DNA from: CAIMWS01 sp964409245
GTDB taxonomy: Bacteria > Verrucomicrobiota > Verrucomicrobiia > Limisphaerales > UBA1319
NCBI GenBank assembly: GCA_964409245.1
Contig: CAYPCQ010000001.1
Coordinates: 1 to 64,000, forward strand
DNA: 64,000 nt
Reading direction: 5' to 3'
Program-made: the position numbers and the translations under genes
Notes under the pieces: model-generated
What the model was told of the DNA's origin: nothing
The model's database searches: none
What the model saw: only the letters and a program-made list of their open reading frames with translations
Part shown: piece after piece, positions 7,576 through 17,174 of the stretch
How positions within the stretch are numbered: the stretch's first letter is position 1
How the letters are laid out: every line of letters begins with the position of its first letter

Positions 7576-8847
7576 TCATTTCCCAAATTTTCCGGGACCA
7601 ACGGCAAAGAGCTGGGTGGCCGTCCGCAGCAGGAGGATATTATCCACCACGGCGGGAGTGGCCTGGCTTTCCTCACCCAGGGGATTTTCCGCCAGCAGCT
7701 GGAATTTTTCCGACGCGGAAAGCACGAAAACCACGCCTTGGTTGGAAATGCAATAAAGCCGGCCCTCCACCCAGATTGGGGAACCCATGAAGGTGTCCGC
7801 GAGTTTTTCCTGCCAAAGCAGCTTGCCGGTGGCAGCCTGCATGCAACCGGCCTGGCCATTGTCGCCCCAAAGAAATACGTGATCCCCGAAGCCAAGGGGG
7901 GTAGGCACGTAAGGAATGGCTTTTTTATGGTCGTAAGCCAGTTCCGCCGGGCGGCCATGGGAACCGGGGCGGATCGCCACCAAGCGCCGGCCGATGCCCC
8001 CTTCCCCGCAGGTGGCGACGATCAAGCCATGGGCGGTGACCGGGGATCCAACGGTGCGGAAGGGAAAGGCGGCGGGGAATTCCCAATTCACGGCGCCTCG
8101 AAGGGGATCAATGCTGGTCATGCCCTGGATGGAGCTGGTGAAGATGAGTTCCGGATGGCCGGCGGCGGGCCGGAACACGCAGGGAGTGGAGTAGGCCACG
8201 CGGTCTTTTTTGCGGTGGATCTGCCAGCGGGTGGCGCCGGTTTTCCGATCCAGCGCCAGGAGGCTGCTGGGGCCGTCCTGATCGTTGTTGAGGATCACCA
8301 TATCCTGGAAAAGCACGGGGGAGGTCCCACAGCCATGCTGGCTGAGGAAAGGCCCCAGGCTCCGCTTCCACACCTCCGATCCCTGGTGGTCCAACGCCAG
8401 CACGGTGATTTCCTGCGGGGTGGTCCAATACAGATAGAGGCGGTCTTCATCGACTGCGGGAGTGGAGGAAGCAGCGCTGTTGAGCCGGTTGAGCCGCACA
8501 GGGCTGGAGGGGAAGGTTTTTTCCCACAGGCGGAAGCCATCCGTGGCACGAAAACAGGAAACTGTCCGGAGGGCGGTGGCATCGTCCCCGCTGGTAATGA
8601 ACACCCGGCCATTCAATCCCACGGGGGAGGAGTGGCCGCGGCCTGGCAGGCGGACCTTCCACAAAAGCCCCTGGTCCGTCCATTGGGCCGGCAGATTGGT
8701 GGCGGGGCTGATTCCGGCTCCGTCCGGCCCCCGGAAACGCGGCCAGTCCCCGGTGGCGGAATGGCCGGTTTCGGCCAGCAAAGAACCGGTGGCCAGCCAG
8801 GCCAGGGTGGCCGTGAAGATCGATCTTATTCCAAAGCGAATGCTCAT
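7576..8847 (-). CDS. Exported PQQ-like beta-propeller protein
   Basis: This 423-residue protein has an N-terminal signal (TATLAWLATGSLLAETG, cleavage near residue 25) and then WPRFRGPDGAGISPATNLP, the opening typical of verrucomicrobial/planctomycetal PQQ-like (BamB-type) propellers. Blade motifs recur as LALDxxTGxxxW variants (GSEVWKRSL, KTGATRWQI, ATGKLLWQE). No catalytic residues of true PQQ dehydrogenases are apparent, so it may be structural or ligand-binding. It is the third gene of an operon after the molybdenum hydroxylase subunits, 30 bp downstream, suggesting a shared exported oxidation pathway (inference). Confidence 0.88.
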   Translation of the reverse strand: MSIRFGIRSIFTATLAWLATGSLLAETGHSATGDWPRFRGPDGAGISPATNLPAQWTDQGLLWKVRLPGRGHSSPVGLNGRVFITSGDDATALRTVSCFRATDGFRLWEKTFPSSPVRLNRLNSAASSTPAVDEDRLYLYWTTPQEITVLALDHQGSEVWKRSLGPFLSQHGCGTSPVLFQDMVILNNDQDGPSSLLALDRKTGATRWQIHRKKDRVAYSTPCVFRPAAGHPELIFTSSIQGMTSIDPLRGAVNWEFPAAFPFRTVGSPVTAHGLIVATCGEGGIGRRLVAIRPGSHGRPAELAYDHKKAIPYVPTPLGFGDHVFLWGDNGQAGCMQAATGKLLWQEKLADTFMGSPIWVEGRLYCISNQGVVFVLSASEKFQLLAENPLGEESQATPAVVDNILLLRTATQLFAVGPGKFGK

Positions 8848-8877
8848 TGATTTTTAAATGACCGTAAGGCACGCAGT

Positions 8878-11064
8878 TCAAGCACCCGGCTGGCCAGCTT
8901 CCGGGCCGGGCAGGCGGATCGGCAGTTCATGGACCCGCACGCCAGTGGCATGGTGGAGCGCATTGGCAATCGCCGGCGCCACCGGGATCAGCGGCGTTTC
9001 CCCGCCGCCGAGGCTGGACAAATCTTTGCGGTCCAGGAAATGGAGATCCAAAACGGGCACATCGCTGAACCGGGGGACGAGGTATTTGGCGAAACGGGGA
9101 TTGAGGATCTTCCCTCCGGCGAATTGCATTTCCTCCCGCAGGGCCGGCCCCAAGGCCATGATGATGCCGCCCTGGGTCTGGGACACCAGGTTGTCGGGAT
9201 TCAGGATGGCGCCGCATTCAAACACCTCGCAAATGTGGCGGACCACAACACGATTGGATGGCCGCTGGATGGCAATCTCAACGCAGGCCGCCACAAAGGA
9301 GCCTTTTTCAGTGCCGCAGGCCAGGCCCACGCCCACATCCGCCGATTTCCTGGCGGCGCGTTCCGGCCAGTTGAACCGCCGGGCGGCTTCCTGGAGGACC
9401 GCCCGCAACCGGGGGTTTTCCAGGTGCGCCAGGCGGAATTCCAGGGGATCGGCGCCCGCCGCCGCCGCCAGCTCATCCATGAAGGCCTCGCGGGCGAAAT
9501 TATTCGCCACCGAAGCCAAAGCCCGGTAGGAACCCTGCCGCAGCGGGGTGTCGGACTGGACGAAGCTGGATCGGGAATGGGGGATGCGATAGGGCGACTC
9601 CAGCGCCGCCCCGCCGGAGTTGATATTGATGAAATGCCAGGTGGCCAGCTGGCCTTGGGCATTCAGGCTGGCTTCGACATCGATGACCGCGGCGGGCCGG
9701 AAGTAAGCCCAGGCAAACTCCTCTTCGCGAGTCCATTTCAGCAGCACGGGCCGGCCGGCGGCCTGGGCCAGGCGGGCCGCCTCCACGGCACATTCGCCGG
9801 TGTGCTTGCCGCCAAAACCGCTGCCAAAATCGGGCACGACCACCCGCACTTTATCATTGGCCAGGCGGAAGGCCCGGGCCAGCTCACCGTGGTAACCGAA
9901 CGGATTCTGGGTGCAGGTCCAGACCGTCAGCTGGCCGTCCTGCCATTCCGCAAGCGCCACGCGGGTTTCGAGCGGGCAGTGCTGGACGTAAGGCGTGTGA
10001 TAGGTCTGGCGCAATACGCGGTGCGCCCCGGGCAATTCCTGGGCGAAGGGGTTGGGCGGCACGCCGCCCCGGGCCCGCTGGCGCAAATAATCGTAAACCT
10101 CCCGGCTGGAGGGATGCGGCGCGGCCTCCCACTGAGCCGTGCGGGCCAGGGCTTCCAGGGCGGCGCGCGCCTTGGCGGAGGTGGGAGCCGCCACCCCCAC
10201 GAACTGGCCATCCCGCACCACCACGGTATCCGGCAGGGCCTTGGCCGGCTCCAAATCGATCGCCGTCAGCTTGGCGCCGATGGTTGGCGGCCGCAGGATT
10301 TTGCCATGGAGCATGCCGGGCCGGCGGAGGTCCGAGGGGAACTGGTGGCCGCCGGTGACCAGGTCGCGGTAATTGGGGCGGCGCACGGAAGTCCCCAGCA
10401 CTTTCCAATCGTCCGGCCGGGTCAAGGCGGCCTCCGCCTGCCCTTGGGCGAAGGCTTTGGGCAAATCTTCGCTTTGGGCCAGCTCGCCGTAGGCCAGAGT
10501 CCGGTTCGAGGCCGGATGCCGGATCCGCCCCCCGCCCACCTCCACGGCGCTGGCTTCGACGGACCAGCGCTGGCAGGCGATCTGCGCGAGTATCTGCCGG
10601 GCCGCCGCCGCGGCCTGCCGCACCACCGGCACGGTGCCGGGAGTGGTCCGGCTGCCCGCGGTGACCCCATCATCCGGAACGTGCCGGGTATCGCCCATGA
10701 CCAGGCGCACCTGGCTCACCGGCAGCCGCAGCTCTTCGGCGGCGGCCTGGGTCAATTCGGCCCGCCCCCCCTGCCCCATCTCGATCTTGCCGGTGAAAAC
10801 CGTCACGATCCCATCCTTGCCCACCTGGAGCCGCGCCGCCACGCCGCCGGCGCCGGCGCCGGATCGGCCGGCCCCACGCCCGGCGCGCTGTTGGGCCAGC
10901 GCGGGGACCACGCTGGTGGTGATCAGCAAACCGGCGCTGAGCAGCTGCACAAACCCGCGGCGGTCCAGACCAAAATCGAAGGCCACAGGAGCCACCAGCT
11001 CCTGGTCTTCATCAAAGGCGGGATTAGCGGGCGCACTGGGGGATGTCGATTCCTTGGCTTTCAT
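8878..11064 (-). CDS. Molybdopterin-binding subunit of an exported xanthine-dehydrogenase-family oxidoreductase (IorB type)
   Basis: This 728-residue protein is the large subunit of a molybdenum hydroxylase. A Tat-type signal (LDRRGFVQLLSAG, residues about 33-60) marks export of the folded enzyme. The molybdopterin-binding regions are visible: KIEMGQGGRAELTQAAAEEL (about residue 94), FGSGFGGKHTGE (about residue 415) and the C-terminal GGGETPLIPVAPAIANAL, whose Glu is the catalytic base conserved in the family. It lacks the FAD subunit, as do isoquinoline 1-oxidoreductase-like enzymes. The [2Fe-2S] partner is encoded 52 bp upstream. The substrate is probably an aromatic heterocycle or aldehyde and cannot be specified. 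No cytochrome subunit lies adjacent. Confidence 0.92.
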   Translation of the reverse strand: MKAKESTSPSAPANPAFDEDQELVAPVAFDFGLDRRGFVQLLSAGLLITTSVVPALAQQRAGRGAGRSGAGAGGVAARLQVGKDGIVTVFTGKIEMGQGGRAELTQAAAEELRLPVSQVRLVMGDTRHVPDDGVTAGSRTTPGTVPVVRQAAAAARQILAQIACQRWSVEASAVEVGGGRIRHPASNRTLAYGELAQSEDLPKAFAQGQAEAALTRPDDWKVLGTSVRRPNYRDLVTGGHQFPSDLRRPGMLHGKILRPPTIGAKLTAIDLEPAKALPDTVVVRDGQFVGVAAPTSAKARAALEALARTAQWEAAPHPSSREVYDYLRQRARGGVPPNPFAQELPGAHRVLRQTYHTPYVQHCPLETRVALAEWQDGQLTVWTCTQNPFGYHGELARAFRLANDKVRVVVPDFGSGFGGKHTGECAVEAARLAQAAGRPVLLKWTREEEFAWAYFRPAAVIDVEASLNAQGQLATWHFININSGGAALESPYRIPHSRSSFVQSDTPLRQGSYRALASVANNFAREAFMDELAAAAGADPLEFRLAHLENPRLRAVLQEAARRFNWPERAARKSADVGVGLACGTEKGSFVAACVEIAIQRPSNRVVVRHICEVFECGAILNPDNLVSQTQGGIIMALGPALREEMQFAGGKILNPRFAKYLVPRFSDVPVLDLHFLDRKDLSSLGGGETPLIPVAPAIANALHHATGVRVHELPIRLPGPEAGQPGA

Positions 11065-11116
11065 GGTTATGACCCCGGATTAAAAGGCGGCGGAAAACAA
11101 TTAATATTAAAGCTCA

Positions 11117-11584
11117 TTACTTGCCAGCACCGGCGGCCCGCTGGATGGCTTTGATGATTTTCGGGTAATTGCCGCACCGGCACAAGTGGCCCTCCATGCG
11201 GGACCGGATCTGGGCCTCCGTGGGCTGGGCTTGGGACTTCAGGAAGCTGACGGTTTCCAAAATCATGCCCGGGGTGCAATAACCGCACTGCGCGGCGCCC
11301 TCCTCGAGGAAGGCGGTTTGCACCGGATGCAAATCCCCGGCGGGCGCCAGGCCTTCGATGGTCAAAACCGTTTGCTGCCCGACCTTGCCCACGGGAGTGA
11401 TGCAGGCAAAGGTGCTTTGGCCATCCACCAAAACCGTGCAGGCGCCGCAACGGCCCTCCCCGCAGCCATACTTGGCGCCGGTCATTTCCAAATCTTCGCG
11501 CAAAACCTCCAACAAGGGCCGGCTTGGATCAGTCGTCACCGTCTTGGGCTGGCCATTTAAAGTGAAAGTGATGGTCTTTTCCAT
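11117..11584 (-). CDS. [2Fe-2S] subunit of the molybdenum hydroxylase (IorA/CoxS type)
   Basis: The 155-residue protein has two [2Fe-2S] sites. The plant-ferredoxin-like domain has Cys41, Cys46, Cys49 and Cys61 (YGCGEGRCGACTV). The helical domain has Cys100/Cys103 (QCGYCTPGM) and Cys135/Cys137 (CRCGNYPKI). It passes electrons from the molybdenum site of the large subunit encoded next. It has no signal peptide and is presumably carried out by the partner's Tat signal. It is first in the operon with the molybdopterin subunit and the propeller. Confidence 0.95.
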   Translation of the reverse strand: MEKTITFTLNGQPKTVTTDPSRPLLEVLREDLEMTGAKYGCGEGRCGACTVLVDGQSTFACITPVGKVGQQTVLTIEGLAPAGDLHPVQTAFLEEGAAQCGYCTPGMILETVSFLKSQAQPTEAQIRSRMEGHLCRCGNYPKIIKAIQRAAGAGK

Positions 11585-11627
11585 AGCGTGGGGCCATTCT
11601 ACTCCTGCCCGCCCCAGGCTGTCGCTA

Positions 11628-12614
11628 TTATTCTGGATCTTTCAACGGCGGCCGGCCCGGGCATTGGGCAGCCATTGCCCTCGCTTCCTCCGCCAGGGTT
11701 TCGGCCTCCTTTGCCAATCCCAGCCGGCGGGCGGCGCCGGCGCATTGCTGGAGCGCCCTGGCCAGGGTGACGAATCTTCTGGGGGATTCCACCTGGGGCA
11801 GCGAGGCGACCAGCCGGCGTTTTTCAACCGCCTTTTGCCAGGCGGGCAAGGCCTCGGCCCAAGCCTCCTGTTTTCCGCACAGGGCGGCTTTGATTTCCCA
11901 CCAGGCGGCCAGGGTGGCCTGCACGCCGGCGGCGAATTCGCAGGCGCCTTTGCCAGCGAGCAATTGTTCGCTGGCAGCCAGATCCGCGGCCGCGCCGGAG
12001 AGGCGCCCCTGGGCCAGCCGGCAGCGGGCACGCTGGTTCAAAGCCCGCGCCCGTAGCAGGCTGGTGAGCGGCTCCTCCTTGAGCAAGCCCACAGCTTCCT
12101 CCGCGGCCTCCAGCGCCGTTTGGGTCTGCCCCAATTCCAAGGCGCATGCTGCTTCATTCAAGAGCAGCATGACATCCAGGACTTCCAGCCCGGCCGGCCG
12201 GCCGGCTGCGGTGGCGGCCCGGGCCGCCTCCCAAGCTTCGCCAGGGCGGCCCAAAAACAACAGCAACTCGCTGAGATCCAGGCGGGCTTTGGCGATGATG
12301 CCAGCCTGGCCGCCGGCCTCGGCCAGGGCCACCAATTCCCGGCGGACGGCCTCAACCCCGGCCCAGTCCCCGGAATTTTCAAAGGCCGACACTTTTTCCC
12401 AGAGCGGGGTTTCCGGGGGTGGATTCCGGGCGGCCTCCTCGCCGGCCGCGAGCAGCATTTCCAAAGCAATCTGCTCCGCCTCCGCGAAACGGTTCTCCTG
12501 GGCCGCCAGGCAGTAGTCCCGGGCTAATTTCTCGAATTTTTCCAGGGATGAATCGGGAACCGCCCCCGGCGGAACCAGCGGCGGCTGAGGCAAAGGTTGA
12601 TCCGGATCCTTCAT
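11628..12614 (-). CDS. Alpha-helical repeat (TPR-like) protein, function unknown
   Basis: The 328-residue protein is almost entirely helical and rich in Ala, Leu and Glu, with short helix pairs of about 34-40 residues (for example AEAEQIALEMLLAAGEEAAR and QTALEAAEEAVGLLKEEP). This suggests a TPR-like solenoid. It has no signal peptide or membrane span, so it is likely cytoplasmic. The N-terminus is proline-rich. It lies 43 bp upstream of the ferredoxin subunit on the same strand, so it could be the first gene of that operon. It faces the divergent GH78 gene across 115 bp. I do not recognise a specific family. Confidence 0.75.
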   Translation of the reverse strand: MKDPDQPLPQPPLVPPGAVPDSSLEKFEKLARDYCLAAQENRFAEAEQIALEMLLAAGEEAARNPPPETPLWEKVSAFENSGDWAGVEAVRRELVALAEAGGQAGIIAKARLDLSELLLFLGRPGEAWEAARAATAAGRPAGLEVLDVMLLLNEAACALELGQTQTALEAAEEAVGLLKEEPLTSLLRARALNQRARCRLAQGRLSGAAADLAASEQLLAGKGACEFAAGVQATLAAWWEIKAALCGKQEAWAEALPAWQKAVEKRRLVASLPQVESPRRFVTLARALQQCAGAARRLGLAKEAETLAEEARAMAAQCPGRPPLKDPE

Positions 12615-12729
12615 GGGTTTTTGATATTCAATGCCAAAGGCAGCCTACCCCACCGCAGCCGGGAAGCAAGTCCGCGGAGGCGGGCTGAAGCGGGCTTGCA
12701 TCACGAGGAGCGTCAGGTTTAATAGGCTC

Positions 12730-15600
12730 ATGAGTCAGTCACCGAAACATCGTTGGATCTGGTTTTTGGGTTTTATGGCGGCGGCCGGCGCGACCCTGGC
12801 GGGGTCGCTGACGCCCACCGCCCTGCGGACGGAATACCTGGAGAACCCCCCCGGCCTGGATGAAACGTCGCCCCGGCTGGAATGGCGGGTGGAATCATTG
12901 CAGCGGGCGCAGAAACAGACCGCCTACCAGGTATTGGTGGCGAGCAGCCCGGCGCTGCTGGAGCGGGAGAAATGGGATCTGTGGGACAGCGGGAAAGTCA
13001 AGAGCGGCCTCACGACGCAAATTGTGTATGGCGGCAAAGCGCTGGCCTCGCGCCAGGCGGCCTGGTGGAAAGTGCGGGTCTGGGATGGCAAAGACCGCGC
13101 GTCCCGCTGGAGCGCACCCGCCCACTGGACGATGGGCCTGCTGCAGCCCGGGGACTGGACGGCCGAATGGATCAGCCACCGGGATAAAACGCCGGTGTGG
13201 GACCAGCGCGACCAATTGCAGCTGCCGCCCGCCCGCTATTACCGCAAGGAGTTCGAGGCCGGGCGAAAAATCCAGAGGGCGGTTTTATATGCTTCGGCGC
13301 TCGGCATTTACGAGTTGGAACTCAACGGCCGCAAAGTGAGCGACCGGTTTTTCGCACCGGGATGGACGGATTACCGGCGCCGGGCCTATTATCAGGCTTA
13401 TGATGTCACCGCGATGGTTGCCCCGGGCGGCAACTGCCTGGGCGCCATCCTGGCCGATGGCTGGTATGCCGGCTACCTGGGGTACGGATTGCTGGTGGGC
13501 TATGGCCCGAACAAATCAGGCCGCAATTTTTACGGCAAGACGCCCGCGCTGCTGGCCCAGCTGGAACTCGAATACACCGACGGCACCCGGGAAACCCTGG
13601 GCACCGATAATTCGTGGCGCGTCACCAGCGAAGGCCCGATCCGGGAGGCGGATTTCCTGATGGGCGAAACCTATGAGGCCAGCCGTGAAATGCCGGGCTG
13701 GTCGCGCCCGGGCTTCGCTGCCGCCACCTGGGAGCCAGCCATCCGGGCCGGCGAAAACGGACCCGCACCCGCCACTTACTCGGACACCGGCGGCTCCCGG
13801 CAGGTGGACCTCGGCTTCGTGCGGCCCGCGGTGCTGCAGGCTTACCCGGGGCCGGCGGTGAAAATCACTGAGACCATCCGCCCCTGCGGCATCACGGAAC
13901 CGGCGCCGGGAGTTTACCTGGTCAATATGGGCCAGAACTTCGCCGGCCTGGTGCGCCTGCAAGTGAAGGGGCCGGCGGGAACGAAAATCCGCCTGCGTTA
14001 CGGGGAGATGCTGCACCCGGACGGGCGCCTGATGACGGAGAACCTCCGCCGGGCCCGGGCCACCGATTATTACGTCTTGAAAGGCGATCCCCAGGGCGAG
14101 ACCTGGCAGCCAAGATTCACCTGCCACGGATTCCAATATGTCGAGCTGACGGGTTTCCCAGGACGGCCGGAGCTGGAAACCTTGACCGGCCTGGTCCTGC
14201 ACAGCAGCACGCCGCTGGTCAGCGATTTCGAGTGCAGCGATGCCATGGCCAACAAGCTGTTCAAGAACATCCTCTGGACGCAGCGGGCCAACTTCCTGGA
14301 GCTGCCCACCGACTGCCCCCAGCGGGATGAACGGTTCGGGTGGATGGGCGACGCCCAGACGTACATCCGCGCCGCCACCTACAATGCCGACACCGCGGCG
14401 TTTTACTCCAAATGGCTGCGCGAGGTGGAGGAAGCGCAATTGCCCTCCGGGGCCTACCCGGATTACTGCCCCTGGCCGATGCAGCACGGCAAGGCCTTCG
14501 CCACCGGGTGGACCGATGCGGGCCTCATCTGCCCGTGGACGGTCTGGCAAGCCTATGGCGACACCCGGGTGCTGGAACGGCATTGGGACTCCATGAAACG
14601 CTTCATGGATTGGCGGCAGAAAGAATCGCCCGACGGCCTGGGGGTGGTCCACGGCAACGAATGGGGCGACTGGCTGTCGTTGAGCGAGAAAACCCCGCTC
14701 GATTACCTGGACACCGTCTATTACGCCTGGGACGCCCGGCTGATGAGCGAGATGGCCGCCGCCCTGGAGCGCAAGGACGAAGCGGATGCCTATGCCCGGC
14801 TGTTCAACCGGATCAAGGAGGCGTTTGGCCGGAAATACGTGAAACCCGATGGCACCCTCCGGGTGGACACCCAAACCGGCTACGCGGTGGCGCTTTTCAC
14901 CGGATTGATCCCGGAGGCGATGCAGGCCCGGGCCGCCGCCCGGCTCGCGGAAAAAATCATCGCGGACGAAACCCGCATGGGCACCGGCTTCCTGGGGACC
15001 CGGCCGCTGCTGCCGGTCCTGAGCCAGCACGATTACAACGACCTGGCCGTGCGCCTGTTCCAAAGCCGGAAATACCCCAGCTGGGGCTACGAGGTGGAAA
15101 ACGGGGCCACCACCATCTGGGAACGCTGGAACAGCTACACCACCGCGAACGGCTTCGGGGGCGAACAGAACGCCGCCATGAACAGCTTCAGCCACTACGC
15201 CTTCGGCGCCGTGTGCGAGTGGATGTTCGATACCCTGGCGGGCATCCGCTGGGGCGCGCCGGGCTACCGCCAGATCATCATCCACCCCCATCCCCCGCGC
15301 CCGGACGGCAACCCGGGCGAAGCGCCCATCAGCTGGGTGCGGGCGCGTTTCGATTCCCCGATGGGCCGGATCGTGAGCGCCTGGCGGCAGACGGACAAAG
15401 GCTTTGAATTGGAGGTCACCATCCCGGCCAACACCACCGCCACGGTGTATCTGCCAGCCAAGGCCCGGGAATCCATCACCGAAGGCGGCACGCCCCTGAA
15501 CCAGCTCCCCGAAATCAAGTTCGCCGGCCTGGAGAATGGCTATGCCATCCTGGAGATCGGGTCGGGGATCTACCAGTTTGCCAGCGGCAAAAACCGGTAG
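12730..15600 (+). CDS. Alpha-L-rhamnosidase, GH78
   Basis: The enzyme is 956 residues from the ATG at 12730; a longer upstream frame adds a segment before the signal-like MSQSPKHRWIWFLGFMAAAGATLAGS. It releases terminal alpha-L-rhamnose from plant or bacterial glycans. The domain order is typical: an N-terminal fibronectin-like domain, the Bac_rhamnosid_N beta-sandwich (YRKEF...FTSALGIYELELNG-type strand), and an (alpha/alpha)6 catalytic barrel with the motif DCPQRDERFGWMGDAQ carrying the general acid Asp. GATTIWERWNSY has the conserved Glu, and a C-terminal beta domain follows. It faces divergent and convergent neighbours, so it is a single-gene unit. There are no adjacent transporter or rhamnose catabolic genes. 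Confidence 0.94.
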   Translation: MSQSPKHRWIWFLGFMAAAGATLAGSLTPTALRTEYLENPPGLDETSPRLEWRVESLQRAQKQTAYQVLVASSPALLEREKWDLWDSGKVKSGLTTQIVYGGKALASRQAAWWKVRVWDGKDRASRWSAPAHWTMGLLQPGDWTAEWISHRDKTPVWDQRDQLQLPPARYYRKEFEAGRKIQRAVLYASALGIYELELNGRKVSDRFFAPGWTDYRRRAYYQAYDVTAMVAPGGNCLGAILADGWYAGYLGYGLLVGYGPNKSGRNFYGKTPALLAQLELEYTDGTRETLGTDNSWRVTSEGPIREADFLMGETYEASREMPGWSRPGFAAATWEPAIRAGENGPAPATYSDTGGSRQVDLGFVRPAVLQAYPGPAVKITETIRPCGITEPAPGVYLVNMGQNFAGLVRLQVKGPAGTKIRLRYGEMLHPDGRLMTENLRRARATDYYVLKGDPQGETWQPRFTCHGFQYVELTGFPGRPELETLTGLVLHSSTPLVSDFECSDAMANKLFKNILWTQRANFLELPTDCPQRDERFGWMGDAQTYIRAATYNADTAAFYSKWLREVEEAQLPSGAYPDYCPWPMQHGKAFATGWTDAGLICPWTVWQAYGDTRVLERHWDSMKRFMDWRQKESPDGLGVVHGNEWGDWLSLSEKTPLDYLDTVYYAWDARLMSEMAAALERKDEADAYARLFNRIKEAFGRKYVKPDGTLRVDTQTGYAVALFTGLIPEAMQARAAARLAEKIIADETRMGTGFLGTRPLLPVLSQHDYNDLAVRLFQSRKYPSWGYEVENGATTIWERWNSYTTANGFGGEQNAAMNSFSHYAFGAVCEWMFDTLAGIRWGAPGYRQIIIHPHPPRPDGNPGEAPISWVRARFDSPMGRIVSAWRQTDKGFELEVTIPANTTATVYLPAKARESITEGGTPLNQLPEIKFAGLENGYAILEIGSGIYQFASGKNR

Positions 15601-15605
15601 CTGAA

Positions 15606-15620
15606 CCCGGCGCGGCCGGG
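15606..15620. terminator. Short GC hairpin between convergent genes
   Basis: CCCGGC-GCG-GCCGGG forms a 6-bp stem with a 3-base loop between the stop of the rhamnosidase (15600) and the stop of the oxidoreductase (15628). There is no T-run, so it is only a possible bidirectional 3' end structure. Confidence 0.25.
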
Positions 15621-15627
15621 AACCCGA

Positions 15628-17115
15628 TCAACCGCCGGTGGCGTTTTTCCGGGCCTCCTTGAGTTTTTGGAACCCGGGTTTCGCGGAGTAATATTTATCG
15701 AGCGGGTAACAGCCGCTGACCAGGCCCTGGCGGGGGGCGGTCGTGCAATCGCTGAAGGTCCGGCAAATGATCCGGGCATTCAAGGCGCCTTTGGCCAGGG
15801 CATCAGCCAGCATGGCCGGATAGCTGAGCACCGCGCGGCCGAGGCCCACCATGCCGGTCCAGCCGGCGCGCAAAACCGCCTGGGCCACGTGGGGCAGGTA
15901 TTCCTGGAGGTAGCTGTAAGCGCTGCCCACCACCAGGAGGGAAGGCGGCGCCAGGGCTTGGATCTGCCGCACCACCTGGATTTGCCGGGCCACATCAATC
16001 AGTGGATCGTGCGGCGGCTGGTAGCCGTCCGACGGCGGATAGGCAGCGGGACGCTGGATATGGGGATTGTAGTAGGGTGAACCGGCGGTGAGATTCAAGA
16101 TCTTGATCCCCAGCTCCACGCACAGCCGCATGAACTGGATTGGCTCAGTTAAATCGAAAGCCACCGGATCCGCGGCATCCACCCCGAAACCATATCGGTA
16201 AGGAAGGCAGCCGGAGTAATCTTGAGGGATTCCGGGCCCGGGCTTCCCGGGCTGGGAAAGGTGCGGATCCGGGTGGAACGGCGCCAGGTCAAAGGCGCTC
16301 AAGCGCACCGCGAGATCGATGGGATTGCCGCTGGCCCGGATGCCCGCCACTATTTCCCGCAGGATCCGGGTGCGGTTTCCGAACGAGCCGCCGTATTTGC
16401 CGGGCCGGGCATGGGCGCCCAGGAATTCATGCAGCAGGTAGCCATGGCAGTGCTTGATATCGACGAAATCGGCGCCCGCTTCGGCCGCCACGCGCGCCGC
16501 CGCCACATAGCACGGGATCAGTTCATCAATCTCCTGATCGGTGAAAACCTGCTCGGGCCGATCCACCCCGAACCGGGCATCCAGCAGCGGGTGCCGGAAG
16601 GCCACGCGCGGCTCCAGCTGGAAATGGTCGTGGGGTTTGCAAAACCGCCCGCTGTGGGTCAACTGGAAACCGATCACCAGGTCATCCACGCGGCCATGGG
16701 CCTGGCGGTGCGCCGCCACCAGTTCCTCGCGCAAACGCCGCAGATCTTCGCGATGGGCCTCATCCACGATCAACTGCCGCGGATTGGCCCGGCCATCGGG
16801 CCGCACGGCCATGGCCTCGCCGCCGCAGATCAGCTTGCCGCCGCTCTCCCCAAACCGCCGCCAGCGCCGGATGATTTCCTCGGAGAGCCCGGCCGGGGAT
16901 AGCGCATCCCAGCCTTCCATGGGCTGAATGGCGATGCGGTTGCCAGGATGTTTGCCATTGATCTTCAGCTGGGGCACCGGCTGGGCCAGGGGCGAAGCGG
17001 ATCCGGTGAGGATGGCCTCATCGCAAGGCAAATCCAAACCGAGGCGGGCGATATGACGCCGAAAATCGGCGGCGGTTTTGAGAGTGGCAATGCGCGTCAA
17101 AGACATAAATGGCAT
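15628..17115 (-). CDS. NADH:flavin oxidoreductase / Old Yellow Enzyme family
   Basis: This 495-residue protein is a flavin-dependent TIM-barrel reductase. Visible signatures are the FMN-binding start NRIAIQPMEGWDA (about residue 60), the active-site pair in FQLTHSGRF (about residue 150), and DIKHCHGYLLHEFLGAHAR (about residue 223), equivalent to the D-x-H-x-x-H-GYL-x-x-QFL motif of the family. A cysteine-bearing C-terminus (CRTFSDCTT...GCYPLD) follows the barrel but there is no second NAD(P)/FAD module. It probably reduces an alpha,beta-unsaturated carbonyl or related compound. It is last in an operon after the propeller (59 bp gap) and DUF362 genes. Confidence 0.9.
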   Translation of the reverse strand: MPFMSLTRIATLKTAADFRRHIARLGLDLPCDEAILTGSASPLAQPVPQLKINGKHPGNRIAIQPMEGWDALSPAGLSEEIIRRWRRFGESGGKLICGGEAMAVRPDGRANPRQLIVDEAHREDLRRLREELVAAHRQAHGRVDDLVIGFQLTHSGRFCKPHDHFQLEPRVAFRHPLLDARFGVDRPEQVFTDQEIDELIPCYVAAARVAAEAGADFVDIKHCHGYLLHEFLGAHARPGKYGGSFGNRTRILREIVAGIRASGNPIDLAVRLSAFDLAPFHPDPHLSQPGKPGPGIPQDYSGCLPYRYGFGVDAADPVAFDLTEPIQFMRLCVELGIKILNLTAGSPYYNPHIQRPAAYPPSDGYQPPHDPLIDVARQIQVVRQIQALAPPSLLVVGSAYSYLQEYLPHVAQAVLRAGWTGMVGLGRAVLSYPAMLADALAKGALNARIICRTFSDCTTAPRQGLVSGCYPLDKYYSAKPGFQKLKEARKNATGG

Positions 17116-17174
17116 AGCGGATGGCTGGAGCGGCGCCGCCGCCTGGCCGGCAGGTCAATCCGGCCCACAAATTT

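Noticed and set aside
12631..12729. Longer start for the rhamnosidase at 12631
   Set aside because: The added segment is basic and not signal-like; the ATG at 12730 gives a normal signal peptide.
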